Shown: one piece after another, positions 60,297-64,000 of the stretch
Position numbering within the stretch: the stretch's first letter is position 1
Layout of the letters: every line of letters starts with the position of its first letter
NCBI GenBank assembly: GCA_022577435.1
Contig: JAKOON010000009.1
Span: 8,101,411 to 8,165,410, forward strand
DNA length: 64,000 nucleotides
From: Embiotoca jacksoni
Taxonomy: Eukaryota; Chordata; Actinopteri; Embiotocidae
Reading direction: 5' to 3'
Made by a program: the position numbers and the translations under genes
Notes under the pieces: generated by a model
Databases searched by the model: none
What the model was told of the DNA's origin: nothing
The model's input: only the letters and a program-made list of their open reading frames with translations

Positions 60297-60643
60297 CGCA
60301 CACGCACACACACACAGAGAGAGAGACAGACACAAACTAAACCATTAATCCTGTTAGGTCCTCTTACAGGAGCTCATGGTAACAAACTGACACACAAACA
60401 CAAGACCACATGCAGATATAGACACGCACAAAGCACCCACACTCACACACGATGTTGATCTCCCGTCAAACACACCCACAGACAAGAGAAAAAAAAACAA
60501 TCTCGACAACATGACTCAACTTGGTGGCTCTCCAATACAACAGTGGCAAAATGAATTAGAAAAGGCACTGACCGTGACTCGGGCTGAGAGCCATGTTGCC
60601 TGAATTCAAGGCTTCATCAAAACGAGCAAATATCGTCTGTAAC
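22068..60643 (-). CDS. clasp2: clasp2, CLIP-associating protein 2 (microtubule plus-end protein), 5' partial for the long isoform
   Basis: CLASP2 binds tubulin through TOG domains and binds EB1 through SxIP motifs, and so stabilises microtubules at the cell cortex, kinetochores and Golgi. Shared exons on the minus strand: 49798-49938, 46922-46995, 46687-46779, 46395-46540, 45913-46048, 45185-45255, 44957-45016, 44748-44825, 44366-44533, 42997-43037, 42435-42587, 41740-41763, 41340-41357, 40126-40227, 39811-39837, 38570-38596, 36984-37157, 36729-36773, 34814-34921, 34384-34446, 33653-33759, 33483-33506, 33157-33312, 32661-32752, 32512-32575, 31697-31756, 30713-30876, 29745-29823, 28027-28170, 27210-27353, 26951-27057, 26573-26714, 24624-24819, 24308-24501, 24085-24213, 23638-23844, 23264-23380 and 22068-22145. 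From the gamma-like first exon (51070-51103) they join to 3987 bases (1328 codons plus stop). CLASP2 rather than CLASP1 is supported by ENMNSEDIYSSL with EAIQNF, and by the ubp1 and pdcd6ip neighbours. Confidence 0.95.
22290..22873. mobile_element. Non-autonomous hAT-like element in the last clasp2 intron
   Basis: Imperfect terminal inverted repeats are seen. The left end starts CACTGTTTCCC (22290-22300). The right end is GGGGAAACACTG (22862-22873), which is CAGTGTTTCCCC in reverse. The 584-bp interior has no transposase and holds a short (TG)n tract at 22621-22639. The flanking 8-mers do not match, so the target duplication has decayed or the borders are slightly off. Confidence 0.55.
24624..24819 (-). 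CDS. clasp2: clasp2 exon, variable linker before the C-terminal domain
   Basis: This exon codes GSSGIDGRGSDSVDGGRMAL, then DNKTSLLNTPLLSSSPRGSR and an acidic/basic stretch ending DDSEQLTD. It matches the ALDNKxSLL and SPR blocks of CLASPs. The flanking parts are divergent. Confidence 0.92.
24820..26572 (-). other. clasp2: clasp2 intron, no feature recognised
   Basis: This intron of about 1.75 kb has no exon that I can support. A short (TG)n tract lies at about 25534-25554. Confidence 0.7.
26573..27057 (-). CDS. clasp2: clasp2 exons between TOG3 and the C-terminal domain
   Basis: Exon 26951-27057 codes APMGSPMTRHTPRSPASWSS then a PTNTSQNTPSP tail, a proline/serine-rich linker. Exon 26573-26714 codes AFDYDTENMNSEDIYSSLKG then VTEAIQNFSVRSQEDMNEP. 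The latter is the CLASP2-type sequence (CLASP1 has ENLNSEEIYSSL and EAIEKF). Confidence 0.95.
27210..33312 (-). CDS. clasp2: clasp2 TOG3 domain exons
   Basis: Constitutive exons 33157-33312, 32661-32752, 32512-32575, 30713-30876, 29745-29823, 28027-28170 and 27210-27353 begin KKPARRRYENYGMYSDDDAN and then enter TOG3. Key segments are DVAEVLNRCASANWSERKEG, ELKRLCEIFTRMFADPHSK, FSMFLETLVDFILVHKDDLQ, QLLKKMGADLLGSVQAKVQR, KVAILKYIETL, ITWTTEPKSSDVRK, and LPKTFQDGATKLLQNHLK. They match human CLASP2 TOG3 very closely. The acceptor of exon 32661-32752 is immediately preceded by a (TG)n tract in the transcript. Confidence 0.95.
28171..29744 (-). other. clasp2: clasp2 intron with a CpG-rich patch
   Basis: This 1.6-kb intron contains a GC/CpG-rich patch at about 28620-28880, unlike its AT-rich surroundings, holding a possible unlisted exon (see findings). 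A purine-rich stretch follows at 28800-28920. A (CA)n tract at 29680-29724 lies about 20 nt inside the donor of exon 29745-29823 and reads as (TG)n in the transcript. Confidence 0.6.
30476..30540 (+). repeat. (TA)/(TATATG) compound microsatellite
   Basis: Alternating TATA and TATATG units in a clasp2 intron; could extrude a hairpin. Confidence 0.9.
31697..31756 (-). CDS. clasp2: clasp2 60-bp cassette inside TOG3 (RDCGRVYGTAESGISSASFK)
   Basis: This phase-0 60-bp exon sits between ADPHSK and VFSMFLETL. Two nearer AG dinucleotides break the frame; only the TTTCAG acceptor at 31758-31757 keeps it open, and the donor is GTACTG. It adds a 20-residue loop between TOG3 helices. Human CLASP2 has a residue junction (KRVFSMF) at this point, so this is best read as an alternatively used loop exon. 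Confidence 0.75.
32028..32053 (+). repeat. G26 homopolymer
   Basis: A run of 26 G in a purine-rich stretch of the clasp2 intron between exons 32512-32575 and 31697-31756. Confidence 0.95.
32760..32821 (+). repeat. (CA)n microsatellite
   Basis: It reads (TG)n in the transcript and ends about 5 nt before the acceptor AG of clasp2 exon 32661-32752. Confidence 0.98.
33483..33506 (-). CDS. clasp2: clasp2 24-bp cassette (LLGDMRSK)
   Basis: This phase-0 24-bp exon codes LLGDMRSK. CLASP1 and some CLASP2 isoforms carry LLLGDxRxK at this junction, before KKPARRRYE. Skipping joins ADAL directly to KKPARRR. The acceptor is TATCAG and the donor GTCAGC. Confidence 0.82.
33653..34446 (-). CDS. clasp2: clasp2 exons between SxIP region and TOG3
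   Basis: Exon 34384-34446 codes ATRSYSRSTGALHTPDAFGA. Exon 33653-33759 codes GSGFGISQSSRLSSSVSAMR then VLNPGSDVEEALADAL. Both correspond to the linker of human CLASP2 (SRSTGALYAPEVYG, YGISQSSRLSSSVSAMRVLN). A (CA)n tract follows at about 34464-34491. Confidence 0.93.
34814..34921 (-). CDS. clasp2: clasp2 exon with second SxIP motif and GSK3-type sites
   Basis: This exon codes ARGSRIPRPSMSQGCSREAS then RESSRDASPVRSFTPL, which matches the second SxIP motif and serine repeat array of human CLASP2. The donor GT is at 34813-34812. Confidence 0.95.
35310..36045. repeat. Dispersed teleost repeat (AGGGCTGCAAC-type) with an internal tandem duplication
   Basis: The left end CAGGGCTGCGACAAGCC followed by an ATTAATCGATT-like region resembles a very common fish non-autonomous repeat whose ends read AGGGCTGCAACTAA. 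Inside it a block is duplicated head to tail: one copy at about 35462-35674 and the next at 35675-35891, nearly identical apart from small T-run length changes. Family naming is from memory of the end sequence. Confidence 0.55.
35462..35891 (+). repeat. Direct tandem duplication, about 213/217 bp units
   Basis: Both units begin ATCCTCATATTCAAATAAAT and share GTTCCTCTACCACAGAGCCT and AGGAGCTCAGAAGGGACAAA. The offset is 213 bp at the start and 217 bp at the end because of T-run indels and one extra C. The near-identity marks a recent event. It lies in a clasp2 intron. Confidence 0.9.
36729..36773 (-). CDS. clasp2: clasp2 45-bp exon (PSSISSIYNGASR)
   Basis: Only the CTAG acceptor at 36775-36774 keeps phase 1 on both sides; nearer AGs would shift the frame. 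It adds APSSISSIYNGASRG between the two SxIP exons. The human short form lacks an obvious equivalent, so it is probably a cassette. Confidence 0.7.
36984..37157 (-). CDS. clasp2: clasp2 exon with first SxIP motif
   Basis: This exon codes PGSRSGSPGRVLTSTALSTM then SSGAHRVLAG and the EB1-binding motif SRIPRSQGCSRDSSPTRLSV. SxIP motifs dock to the EB1 C-terminal domain and bring CLASP to growing plus ends. The nearby serines form GSK3-type repeats in the family, and phosphorylation there weakens microtubule binding. Confidence 0.94.
38570..38596 (-). CDS. clasp2: clasp2 27-bp cassette (SQSATPVG)
   Basis: A GCTCAG acceptor (AG at 38598-38597) and GTAAGA donor at 38569 flank 27 bases with phase-1 ends, adding SQSATPVG plus the split codons. 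A nearer internal AG would break the frame, which favours the longer form. No certain human counterpart is recalled. Confidence 0.6.
39298..39592. mobile_element. MITE with AAAGGTCCCATATT terminal inverted repeats
   Basis: The left end AAAGGTCCCATATT (39299-39312) and right end AATATGGGACCTTT (39577-39590) are perfect reverse complements, and the body is about 290 bp without coding capacity. The ends fit a short non-autonomous DNA element seen widely in fish. It sits in the clasp2 intron between two cassette exons. Confidence 0.75.
39811..39837 (-). CDS. clasp2: clasp2 27-bp cassette (RSDESDCTP)
   Basis: A TTCAG acceptor and GTATTC donor flank 27 bases with phase-1 ends, adding RSDESDCTP. 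I recall no certain human equivalent at this site. The exon call rests on splice sites, phase and the serine/acidic character shared with neighbouring microexons. Confidence 0.6.
39925..40005 (+). repeat. (CA)n microsatellite with CG interruptions
   Basis: It lies between clasp2 exons 40126-40227 and 39811-39837. Confidence 0.97.
40126..40227 (-). CDS. clasp2: clasp2 exon, SRGRSRTKMVSQSQ linker
   Basis: This exon codes GRVRTKQPLSTASSMSSQVD followed by SRGRSRTKMVSQSQ, a highly conserved basic block of CLASP1/2 before the SxIP region. The ends are phase 1, the acceptor is CACAG and the donor is GTACGT. Confidence 0.93.
41015..41120. repeat. Fragment of a GATTAAT-rich dispersed repeat
   Basis: TGATTAATTGCAGGTGAAAT and the following ATTAATTAATC-rich sequence look like part of the same dispersed family as 35310-36045. 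Only a fragment remains. Confidence 0.35.
41340..41357 (-). CDS. clasp2: clasp2 18-bp microexon (GTRSDN)
   Basis: Eighteen bases with phase-1 ends lie between CTGTAG and GTAAGA splice sites. They add six residues (GTRSDN), where human has a GTASED segment. Because it is so short, recognition probably depends on intronic enhancers. Skipping keeps the frame. Confidence 0.7.
41740..41763 (-). CDS. clasp2: clasp2 24-bp microexon (DDASDKKD)
   Basis: A clean acceptor (AAAG at 41764-41767, minus strand) and a GTAAGA donor at 41739 flank 24 bases in phase 1. They add an acidic/basic octapeptide matching the human EDTSDKLD segment at the same place. Inclusion or skipping keeps the frame. Confidence 0.8.
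42435..43037 (-). CDS. clasp2: clasp2 exons after TOG2 (basic serine-rich linker)
   Basis: Exon 42997-43037 codes NRPLSSKWSAAPGRG. Exon 42435-42587 codes VPAGSKGGVSSASLQRSRSD then VDVNAAAVAKHR and ends GSYSSL with one base of a glycine/aspartate codon. This corresponds to the human SLPGSLQRSRSDIDVNAAAG region, a disordered, basic, microtubule-binding linker. Confidence 0.92.
44366..46995 (-). CDS. clasp2: clasp2 TOG2 domain exons
   Basis: Nine exons (46922-46995 to 44366-44533) code the arched TOG2 domain. It starts at SGGVDEDDFIKAFTDVPTVQ and passes through LNKIREICSDDKHDWDQR, SLLVAGATSYDCFYQHLRLL, VLGNKFDHGAEAIVPVLFNL, HTHVPRLIPLITSN, DFLDLLLQEWQTHSLER, HTAVLVESIKKGIRDADSEA, and NHFPAETDALYNSLEPSYQR. 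The last exon continues into a serine-rich linker (VASLPQSDRSSSSSQESL). HEAT-like helical repeats of TOG2 bind the microtubule lattice and suppress catastrophe in the family. Confidence 0.95.
45334..45807. repeat. Inverted-repeat-bounded element (TACTGTTGAAAAAT)
   Basis: TACTGTTGAAAAAT at 45334-45347 and its exact reverse complement at 45794-45807 bound a 474-bp non-coding stretch in the clasp2 TOG2 intron. More GGTAC/GATACC-type sequence repeats inside and outside. This is probably a MITE or a nested pair of repeats. Confidence 0.55.
46996..49797 (-). other. clasp2: clasp2 intron before TOG2
   Basis: About 2.8 kb of unique-looking AT-rich sequence. An A-run lies at 47348-47363. No exon or mobile element is recognised. 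Confidence 0.7.
49798..49938 (-). CDS. clasp2: clasp2 first common exon (SFEDDDSMDG linker)
   Basis: This exon codes RSFEDDDSMDGSRSSSAQAA then FKVPKVPKKP and a basic serine/alanine linker before TOG2. All three alternative 5' exons in the window end in phase 1 and splice to its AT-starting acceptor. It corresponds to the SFDDEESVDGNR region of human CLASP2. Confidence 0.93.
   Translation of the reverse strand: MVVLRMTTAWMEVAPLRPRLPSRFPKFPRSLQSHLLHAGPALLVAS
49939..51069 (-). other. clasp2: clasp2 intron after the gamma-like first exon
   Basis: About 1.1 kb. It has a (CA)n tract at 50693-50722 and no coding exon. Confidence 0.7.
51070..51103 (-). CDS. clasp2: clasp2 alternative first coding exon, gamma-like (MRRLICDRICD)
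   Basis: An ATG at 51103-51101 opens MRRLICDRICD plus one base, with a GTGAGT donor at 51069. Splicing to the exon at 49938 gives MRRLICDRICDYRSFEDDDS. This matches the cysteine-containing N-terminus of mammalian CLASP2-gamma (MRRLICKRICDYKSF). The short form lacks TOG1. The N-terminal cysteines have been discussed as lipid-attachment sites in mammals; I do not infer that here beyond their conservation. Confidence 0.92.
51104..51400 (-). promoter_or_regulatory. clasp2: Putative promoter of the clasp2 gamma-like isoform
   Basis: This lies upstream of the MRRLICDRICD exon. A CCAAT box (51353-51357) and a CRE-like TGACATCA (51369-51376) lie about 250-275 bp from the ATG. No TATA box is clear. 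Two long (CA)n tracts lie immediately further upstream (51441-51506 and 51592-51652). The function is inferred from motifs and from the first exon. Confidence 0.45.
51441..51652 (+). repeat. Two long (CA)n tracts, 51441-51506 and 51592-51652
   Basis: Two near-perfect CA arrays separated by 85 bp lie just upstream of the gamma-like clasp2 promoter region. Confidence 0.97.
51912..51953 (+). repeat. (CA)n microsatellite ending in CGCGCG
   Basis: A CA array followed by ACCCGCGCGCG; alternating purine-pyrimidine, so Z-DNA prone. Confidence 0.95.
52776..52820 (+). repeat. (GA)n microsatellite
   Basis: A GA array with one C interruption in a clasp2 5' intron. Confidence 0.97.
55311..55382 (+). repeat. 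(GT)n microsatellite with GCGCGC start
   Basis: A long alternating array. A second GT array lies at 55492-55524 and a CA array at 55110-55143. Confidence 0.97.
55770..56130 (-). repeat. Dispersed repeat (AGGGCTGGGTGATATGG-type end)
   Basis: On the minus strand the sequence starts GTAGGGCTGGGTGATATGGA (56127 downward) and runs through repeated AATATTGATAT motifs, which is typical of a common fish non-autonomous repeat. The left limit is uncertain. It lies in a clasp2 5' intron. Confidence 0.5.
57289..57341 (+). repeat. (CA)n microsatellite with CGCGCACACGCGC end
   Basis: It begins three bases beyond the donor GT of the beta-like first exon in transcript direction, where it reads (TG/CG)n. 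Confidence 0.96.
57345..57369 (-). CDS. clasp2: clasp2 alternative first coding exon, beta-like (MAVGDDGN)
   Basis: An ATG at 57369-57367 opens eight codons (MAVGDDGN) plus one base before a GTGAGT donor at 57344. The phase-1 end matches the common exon and gives MAVGDDGN-DRSFEDDDSMDG. Mammalian CLASP2 has a short isoform beginning MAxGDDKSFDDE, so this is very likely its fish counterpart. The upstream sequence (57370-57700) is CT-rich and could hold the promoter. Confidence 0.8.
58130..58530. repeat. Degenerate dispersed repeat, same type as 35310-36045
   Basis: Segments such as ATTATTTTCTTTATTGATTG, GTCTAAACAAACTG and ACTAATTGTTTAGGCTATAA follow the order of the AGGGCTGCAAC-type repeat, but with much divergence. 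Non-coding. Confidence 0.4.
60240..60316 (+). repeat. (CA)n/(CG) compound microsatellite
   Basis: Alternating CA with CG steps downstream of the long-isoform exon in transcript direction. Confidence 0.96.
60573..60643 (-). CDS. clasp2: clasp2 long (alpha) isoform exon, end of TOG1 linker
   Basis: This 71-bp exon codes LQTIFARFDEALNSGNMALS then PSH. It ends in phase 1, exactly the phase needed to splice to the common exon at 49938. It corresponds to the segment after TOG1 in long CLASPs (the IF.KFDEV.KSGNM block). The acceptor AG is at 60645-60644 and the donor GT at 60572-60571. The upstream TOG1 exons are not seen between here and 64000, so they are expected outside the window. Confidence 0.88.
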
Positions 60644-61645
60644 CTGCAGAGAGAGGAAATTAAGGTTAGAGCTAAAGACAAGACATACACAACAACAGCA
60701 AAAAAATAACTACAATGACAGTTCTCCAATCATCCAAATGAGACCGAATCAAGGAAATTCTAATCAAGCATTCACAGGATCATGAAAAAGAAAAATGCAC
60801 ACAGCGATGTGATTTTAAACACTCCGAAGCTTTGACCCGGAGACAAACAAGGTAGTGTGAATTCAAAGTAAGAGTGTCATTAGCAGCAACATGTGGACAG
60901 CTTGTCTGTTTTGTGGGTGTGTCTATAATGGCAGTCACACTCATGAAGCTGCAACATGACAAGAGTCCTCCCAACATGCTGCTCAGCATCCGACTGTGCA
61001 CACGCGCGCGCGCGCACGCACACACACACGCACAAAATCATAAATCAGATCTGCTCAGTCATGTGATTCAGACTTGACAGTCTGCATATTAAAAAAAAAA
61101 ATCTATTCCTTTTTACAGACAGGTCAAGCTAAAAATAATGGCTTCCCATTAAATCAAACCTTCAAACATCTCCTTCTCACCGACCACGCACGATGGTTAA
61201 AACACAACACAATGGCACATGTCCAATAACATGCTCTAATGTCTCCTTGCCAAAATGTTATCCACGGATGTGAGCACACAAGAATCAGAGTCATACACAC
61301 CGTCCTCTATCTCCCTGTCTTTTGGTGTCTGCTTGCCGGTCCACAACCACCAGGCAGCTTAGGAGCTCCTGATAAGTGACGACTAGCGTTGCAACTGCCC
61401 TCAGCCGTGCAGCGTTTTCACGTGGTTCCCCTTCTATTCGTTTCGCATTTTCTCAGTCTGTTTGGTTCAGAAATAACTAAGCATTTAAGTCTTCCGTGCG
61501 TATTTGCCTCAGTATTTCCCAGTGGGCTGATTAATAGGCGGCTGCGTTGCTGCGCAACGTTGCATTAGCTCCCATGCTAGTGACACACACTGGTCCTCTG
61601 CTCCCCTCAGCGCTTTGTATCCAACATGGTGCAGTGACTCTGACT

Positions 61646-61701
61646 GGGAGGGGAGGGGAGGGAGGGGGAGGGGGAGGGGGGGGGAGGGGGAGGGGGGGGA
61701 G
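61646..61701 (+). repeat. (GGGGA)n G-rich tract
   Basis: Seven or more runs of three or more G separated by A over 56 bp; strong G-quadruplex potential on the plus strand. Confidence 0.9.
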
Positions 61702-62592
61702 AAAGAAGACTGGAAGGGGGAGGGAGGGAGAGAGCCAAACAGCGATCGACCAAAGCATGCTACTGGCATGCGATGAAGCTCCACCTACTGTCGCACATAC
61801 ATACTTGGATGCAAGGCGCGCACACACACACACTGAGAAATCTCCACAGTGGCACACGGAGTTAAATCTCCAGCAGGGTGTTTGCAAGTGCGTATGCGTG
61901 TCTGTATGAGACAGTCAAGTGGGTCAGTTTGTGTGACAGGCAGCAAGGAGATTCAGTTACACTTTACATAACCTGGCTGCCGTACCCAGACACACAACAC
62001 ACGCACACACACGTACTCGTCCGAGGGGGAGGGGCTGTGTAGCTCGCAGCAGACAAGAGAGGACCGCTGCTCCTCCCCCCAACACGTCTCTCCTTGTCAC
62101 CCCACTTGCCCGTGTTCCCTCCCTCCCCATATTCCCCTAATTTAAGGACCCCATTGTTACACCGCTGCACCTTGGCTGTCATTGAAACAGGGTCACCCTG
62201 TGTCCAGCAGAGATGCTGCACACCTTTCACCTTTCAAGCAAGAAATGTGCACATTAGGCAGGTGTATTGAATGTTCACTTAACCTGCATGTGAACTGCTT
62301 ATAGTTGTCAGATAGTAAGACTTTGTTGTTACTGTTAACAGACTCAAGACACCAACTGGACTTTCATACACATTACTGCCAAGTAAGAATAAAGACAAAG
62401 TTACATCAGGGAGTCAGTTAAATGACGTTTTAAGTTTAGTGCCTGAACACCTGTTTAATACATCCAGGTATTGTCTGACCTGCATTCAGTGTCAGATATG
62501 ATGAGCTGAGCTGCAGAGTCAGATCAGATGACACATTGACCCCTTCTGATGGAAGCAGGTTAAACTCATCTCTCTGACCACCAGAGGGGTTG

Positions 62593-62672
62593 TTGGGTTC
62601 AGGGTTGGGTTCAGGGTTGGGCTCAGGGTTGGGCTCAGGGTTGGGTTCAGGGTTGGGCTCAGGGTTGGGTTC
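62593..62672 (+). repeat. 12-bp minisatellite, about 6.7 copies
   Basis: Tandem GGGTTGGGTTCA/GGGTTGGGCTCA units alternate a T or C at one position. It gives the repeating frames NPTLSPTL on the minus strand, which are not a gene. Confidence 0.95.
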
Positions 62673-64000
62673 TTAATCACTCGATAACATAAAGTATGCA
62701 CGTGTATGTATATTTACGTTTACTGAACAAAGAGCAGATGAACTAATATCAAACATCAAATTCATTTTCCAATTATGTTCTTCACATAGAGACCCCGTAA
62801 AGGTTATGTTTCAAGGAAATAACTTGCCTTACTATTTAACTGACATAAGCTGTTCAGGTTGCAACATTCAGCAGCCCTCAGATACGACAACCTGCAACAG
62901 ACATTTTCTGCAGTTTAAATTGCCTCATTTACAGTGTTTCCTTTTCCTGTCGCGGATTGTTTAATGTTTAATAATGTTTTTTATGTGCAAATTAATAATA
63001 ATCATAATACATCAAAGTTCAAACTCTTTCATTTTCCTGACCTGCATGAAAATGCATTTATACTCATTAGTTAGAGCCTCCTAGCCTGCCCCCAAATGTT
63101 AGTGTCAACAAAATAAACAACTAGTCATATGAAAAACAAAACAAAACATTAACACATTTTGTGTAATGCAATACTGTAGGCTTGGGTACTGTTTCAGGCT
63201 CTTTTTCACATTGAAAAGTAGAAGACTGTGAGCCTTTATATATATATATACAGTATAAAAAAGATTCTCTTGTCACCTTGAAAAATGATTAATAGTGCAG
63301 GTGTCTCATGTCATTGTTTATTACAGACATCTGTCTGTCATTAATATATCATGCAGATGGAGATGTGTCTTCTAGTTGTTTAAAAGTAGGTCTCTCTCTG
63401 GTCAATTCAACAATTTAACCCTTGTCCTGTCTTCAATGCCTTTTCTTATTCACAAAGTAAAAACAAACTGGCAAGGACATAAAGCATTACAGCTGGAGTC
63501 ATTCACTCTCATTATTCCTCCATCTTTACCATCTTTCATGCTCAGACTTACACCGTCCTTTCTACATCACGAGTCCATCTTTCTCTCAATCATCTGATGC
63601 CCAACTCTGCAGAGTTGATATGTGATCCACTCAGAAAGACCCTGGCTGCAGATCTGCATTCCCCCCAGCAACCATATACGAACACAAACACACTCAGACA
63701 CACACACAACCTCGCCTCAGGTTTCATACTGGGGCTTTTTGCCTGTAGAAGACTCGTAGTTGGTTGAAGCATCACTTATAAAACTAAAGGGAGTTGGGAT
63801 TTGAGTATGTTGGTACTGGATGCATGGGACCAATTCAAATGTGTCCAACACTATCCCTCTGAAGTTTTGTGGATGTGCACACCACTACTCCAAAATCAGC
63901 AGTATACACAGCAATAAACGCAGGTATGACACAAAAATATGCATATATATTCAAACATTTCATAAGAATTGTACACAACTTCTACAGAGTAAGAAGCAAA

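Larger units (their letters stand above)
57370..60572 (-). other. clasp2: clasp2 5' intron upstream of the beta-like exon
   Basis: 57540-57660 is a strongly CT-rich stretch (tandem CCCTCCCTCC) that may belong to the beta-like promoter. A degenerate dispersed repeat lies at 58130-58530. Nothing else is supported. Confidence 0.55.
60644..64000 (-). other. clasp2: clasp2 upstream intron to window end
   Basis: No TOG1 exon is recognised. It contains the G-rich tract at 61646-61701, a GC-rich patch around 62020-62110, the minisatellite at 62593-62672, a (TA)n patch at 63238-63250 and an unexplained open segment at 61291-61430 (see findings). Confidence 0.55.

Noticed and set aside
62593..62672. 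CRISPR-like array
   Set aside because: The 12-bp units are contiguous with no spacers and the DNA is vertebrate; it is a minisatellite.
60644..64000. TOG1 exons of the long clasp2 isoform
   Set aside because: I looked for the conserved end-of-TOG1 sequence on the minus strand and found none; they are expected beyond the window.
1..64000. A multi-gene undescribed system
   Set aside because: All convincing coding sequence is accounted for by three well-known vertebrate genes and one decayed transposon.

Overview
The window is vertebrate nuclear DNA and almost certainly from a teleost fish. The evidence is: spliced genes with GT-AG introns of modest size; very many (CA)n, (GA)n and homopolymer tracts; a decayed fish-type Tc1 transposase; and short dispersed repeats of kinds common in fish genomes. 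No bacterial, viral or CRISPR-like organisation is visible.

Three protein-coding genes lie in tandem, all on the minus strand. (1) 413-3627 holds the first three coding exons of pdcd6ip (ALIX, an ESCRT-associated BRO1-domain protein); the rest runs off the left edge. (2) 8918-17326 holds a complete ubp1 gene (LBP-1, CP2/grainyhead-type transcription factor). Its 16 coding exons join in frame to 542 codons plus stop, and a GC-rich CCAAT promoter lies at about 18.0-18.3 kb. (3) 22068-60643 holds most of clasp2 (CLIP-associating microtubule plus-end protein). Starting from the short (gamma-like) first exon and including every cassette called, the exons join in frame to 1328 codons plus stop. The window also shows a second short first exon (beta-like) and the last TOG1-side exon of the long form, whose other 5' exons are not seen here. 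PDCD6IP, UBP1 and CLASP2 are also neighbours in human, so the block is conserved synteny.

Layout: 1-3.8 kb, pdcd6ip 5' end and promoter; 3.8-6.7 kb, intergenic DNA with a tRNA-like repeat and a 5'-truncated Tc1 element; about 6.8-8.9 kb, probable ubp1 3' UTR; 8.9-18.3 kb, ubp1; 18.3-22.07 kb, intergenic DNA plus the clasp2 3' UTR; 22.07-51.1 kb, the clasp2 body; 51.1-64 kb, clasp2 alternative promoters and first introns, rich in microsatellites.

The three products act separately: ALIX in membrane scission and endosomal sorting, UBP1 in the nucleus, and CLASP2 in microtubule stabilisation through TOG domains and EB1-binding SxIP motifs. I see no sign of an undescribed multi-gene system. The points most worth checking are the alternative N-termini and small cassette exons of clasp2, splice acceptors whose polypyrimidine tract is a microsatellite, a transposase ORF that has lost its catalytic glutamate, and several unexplained open segments in introns.
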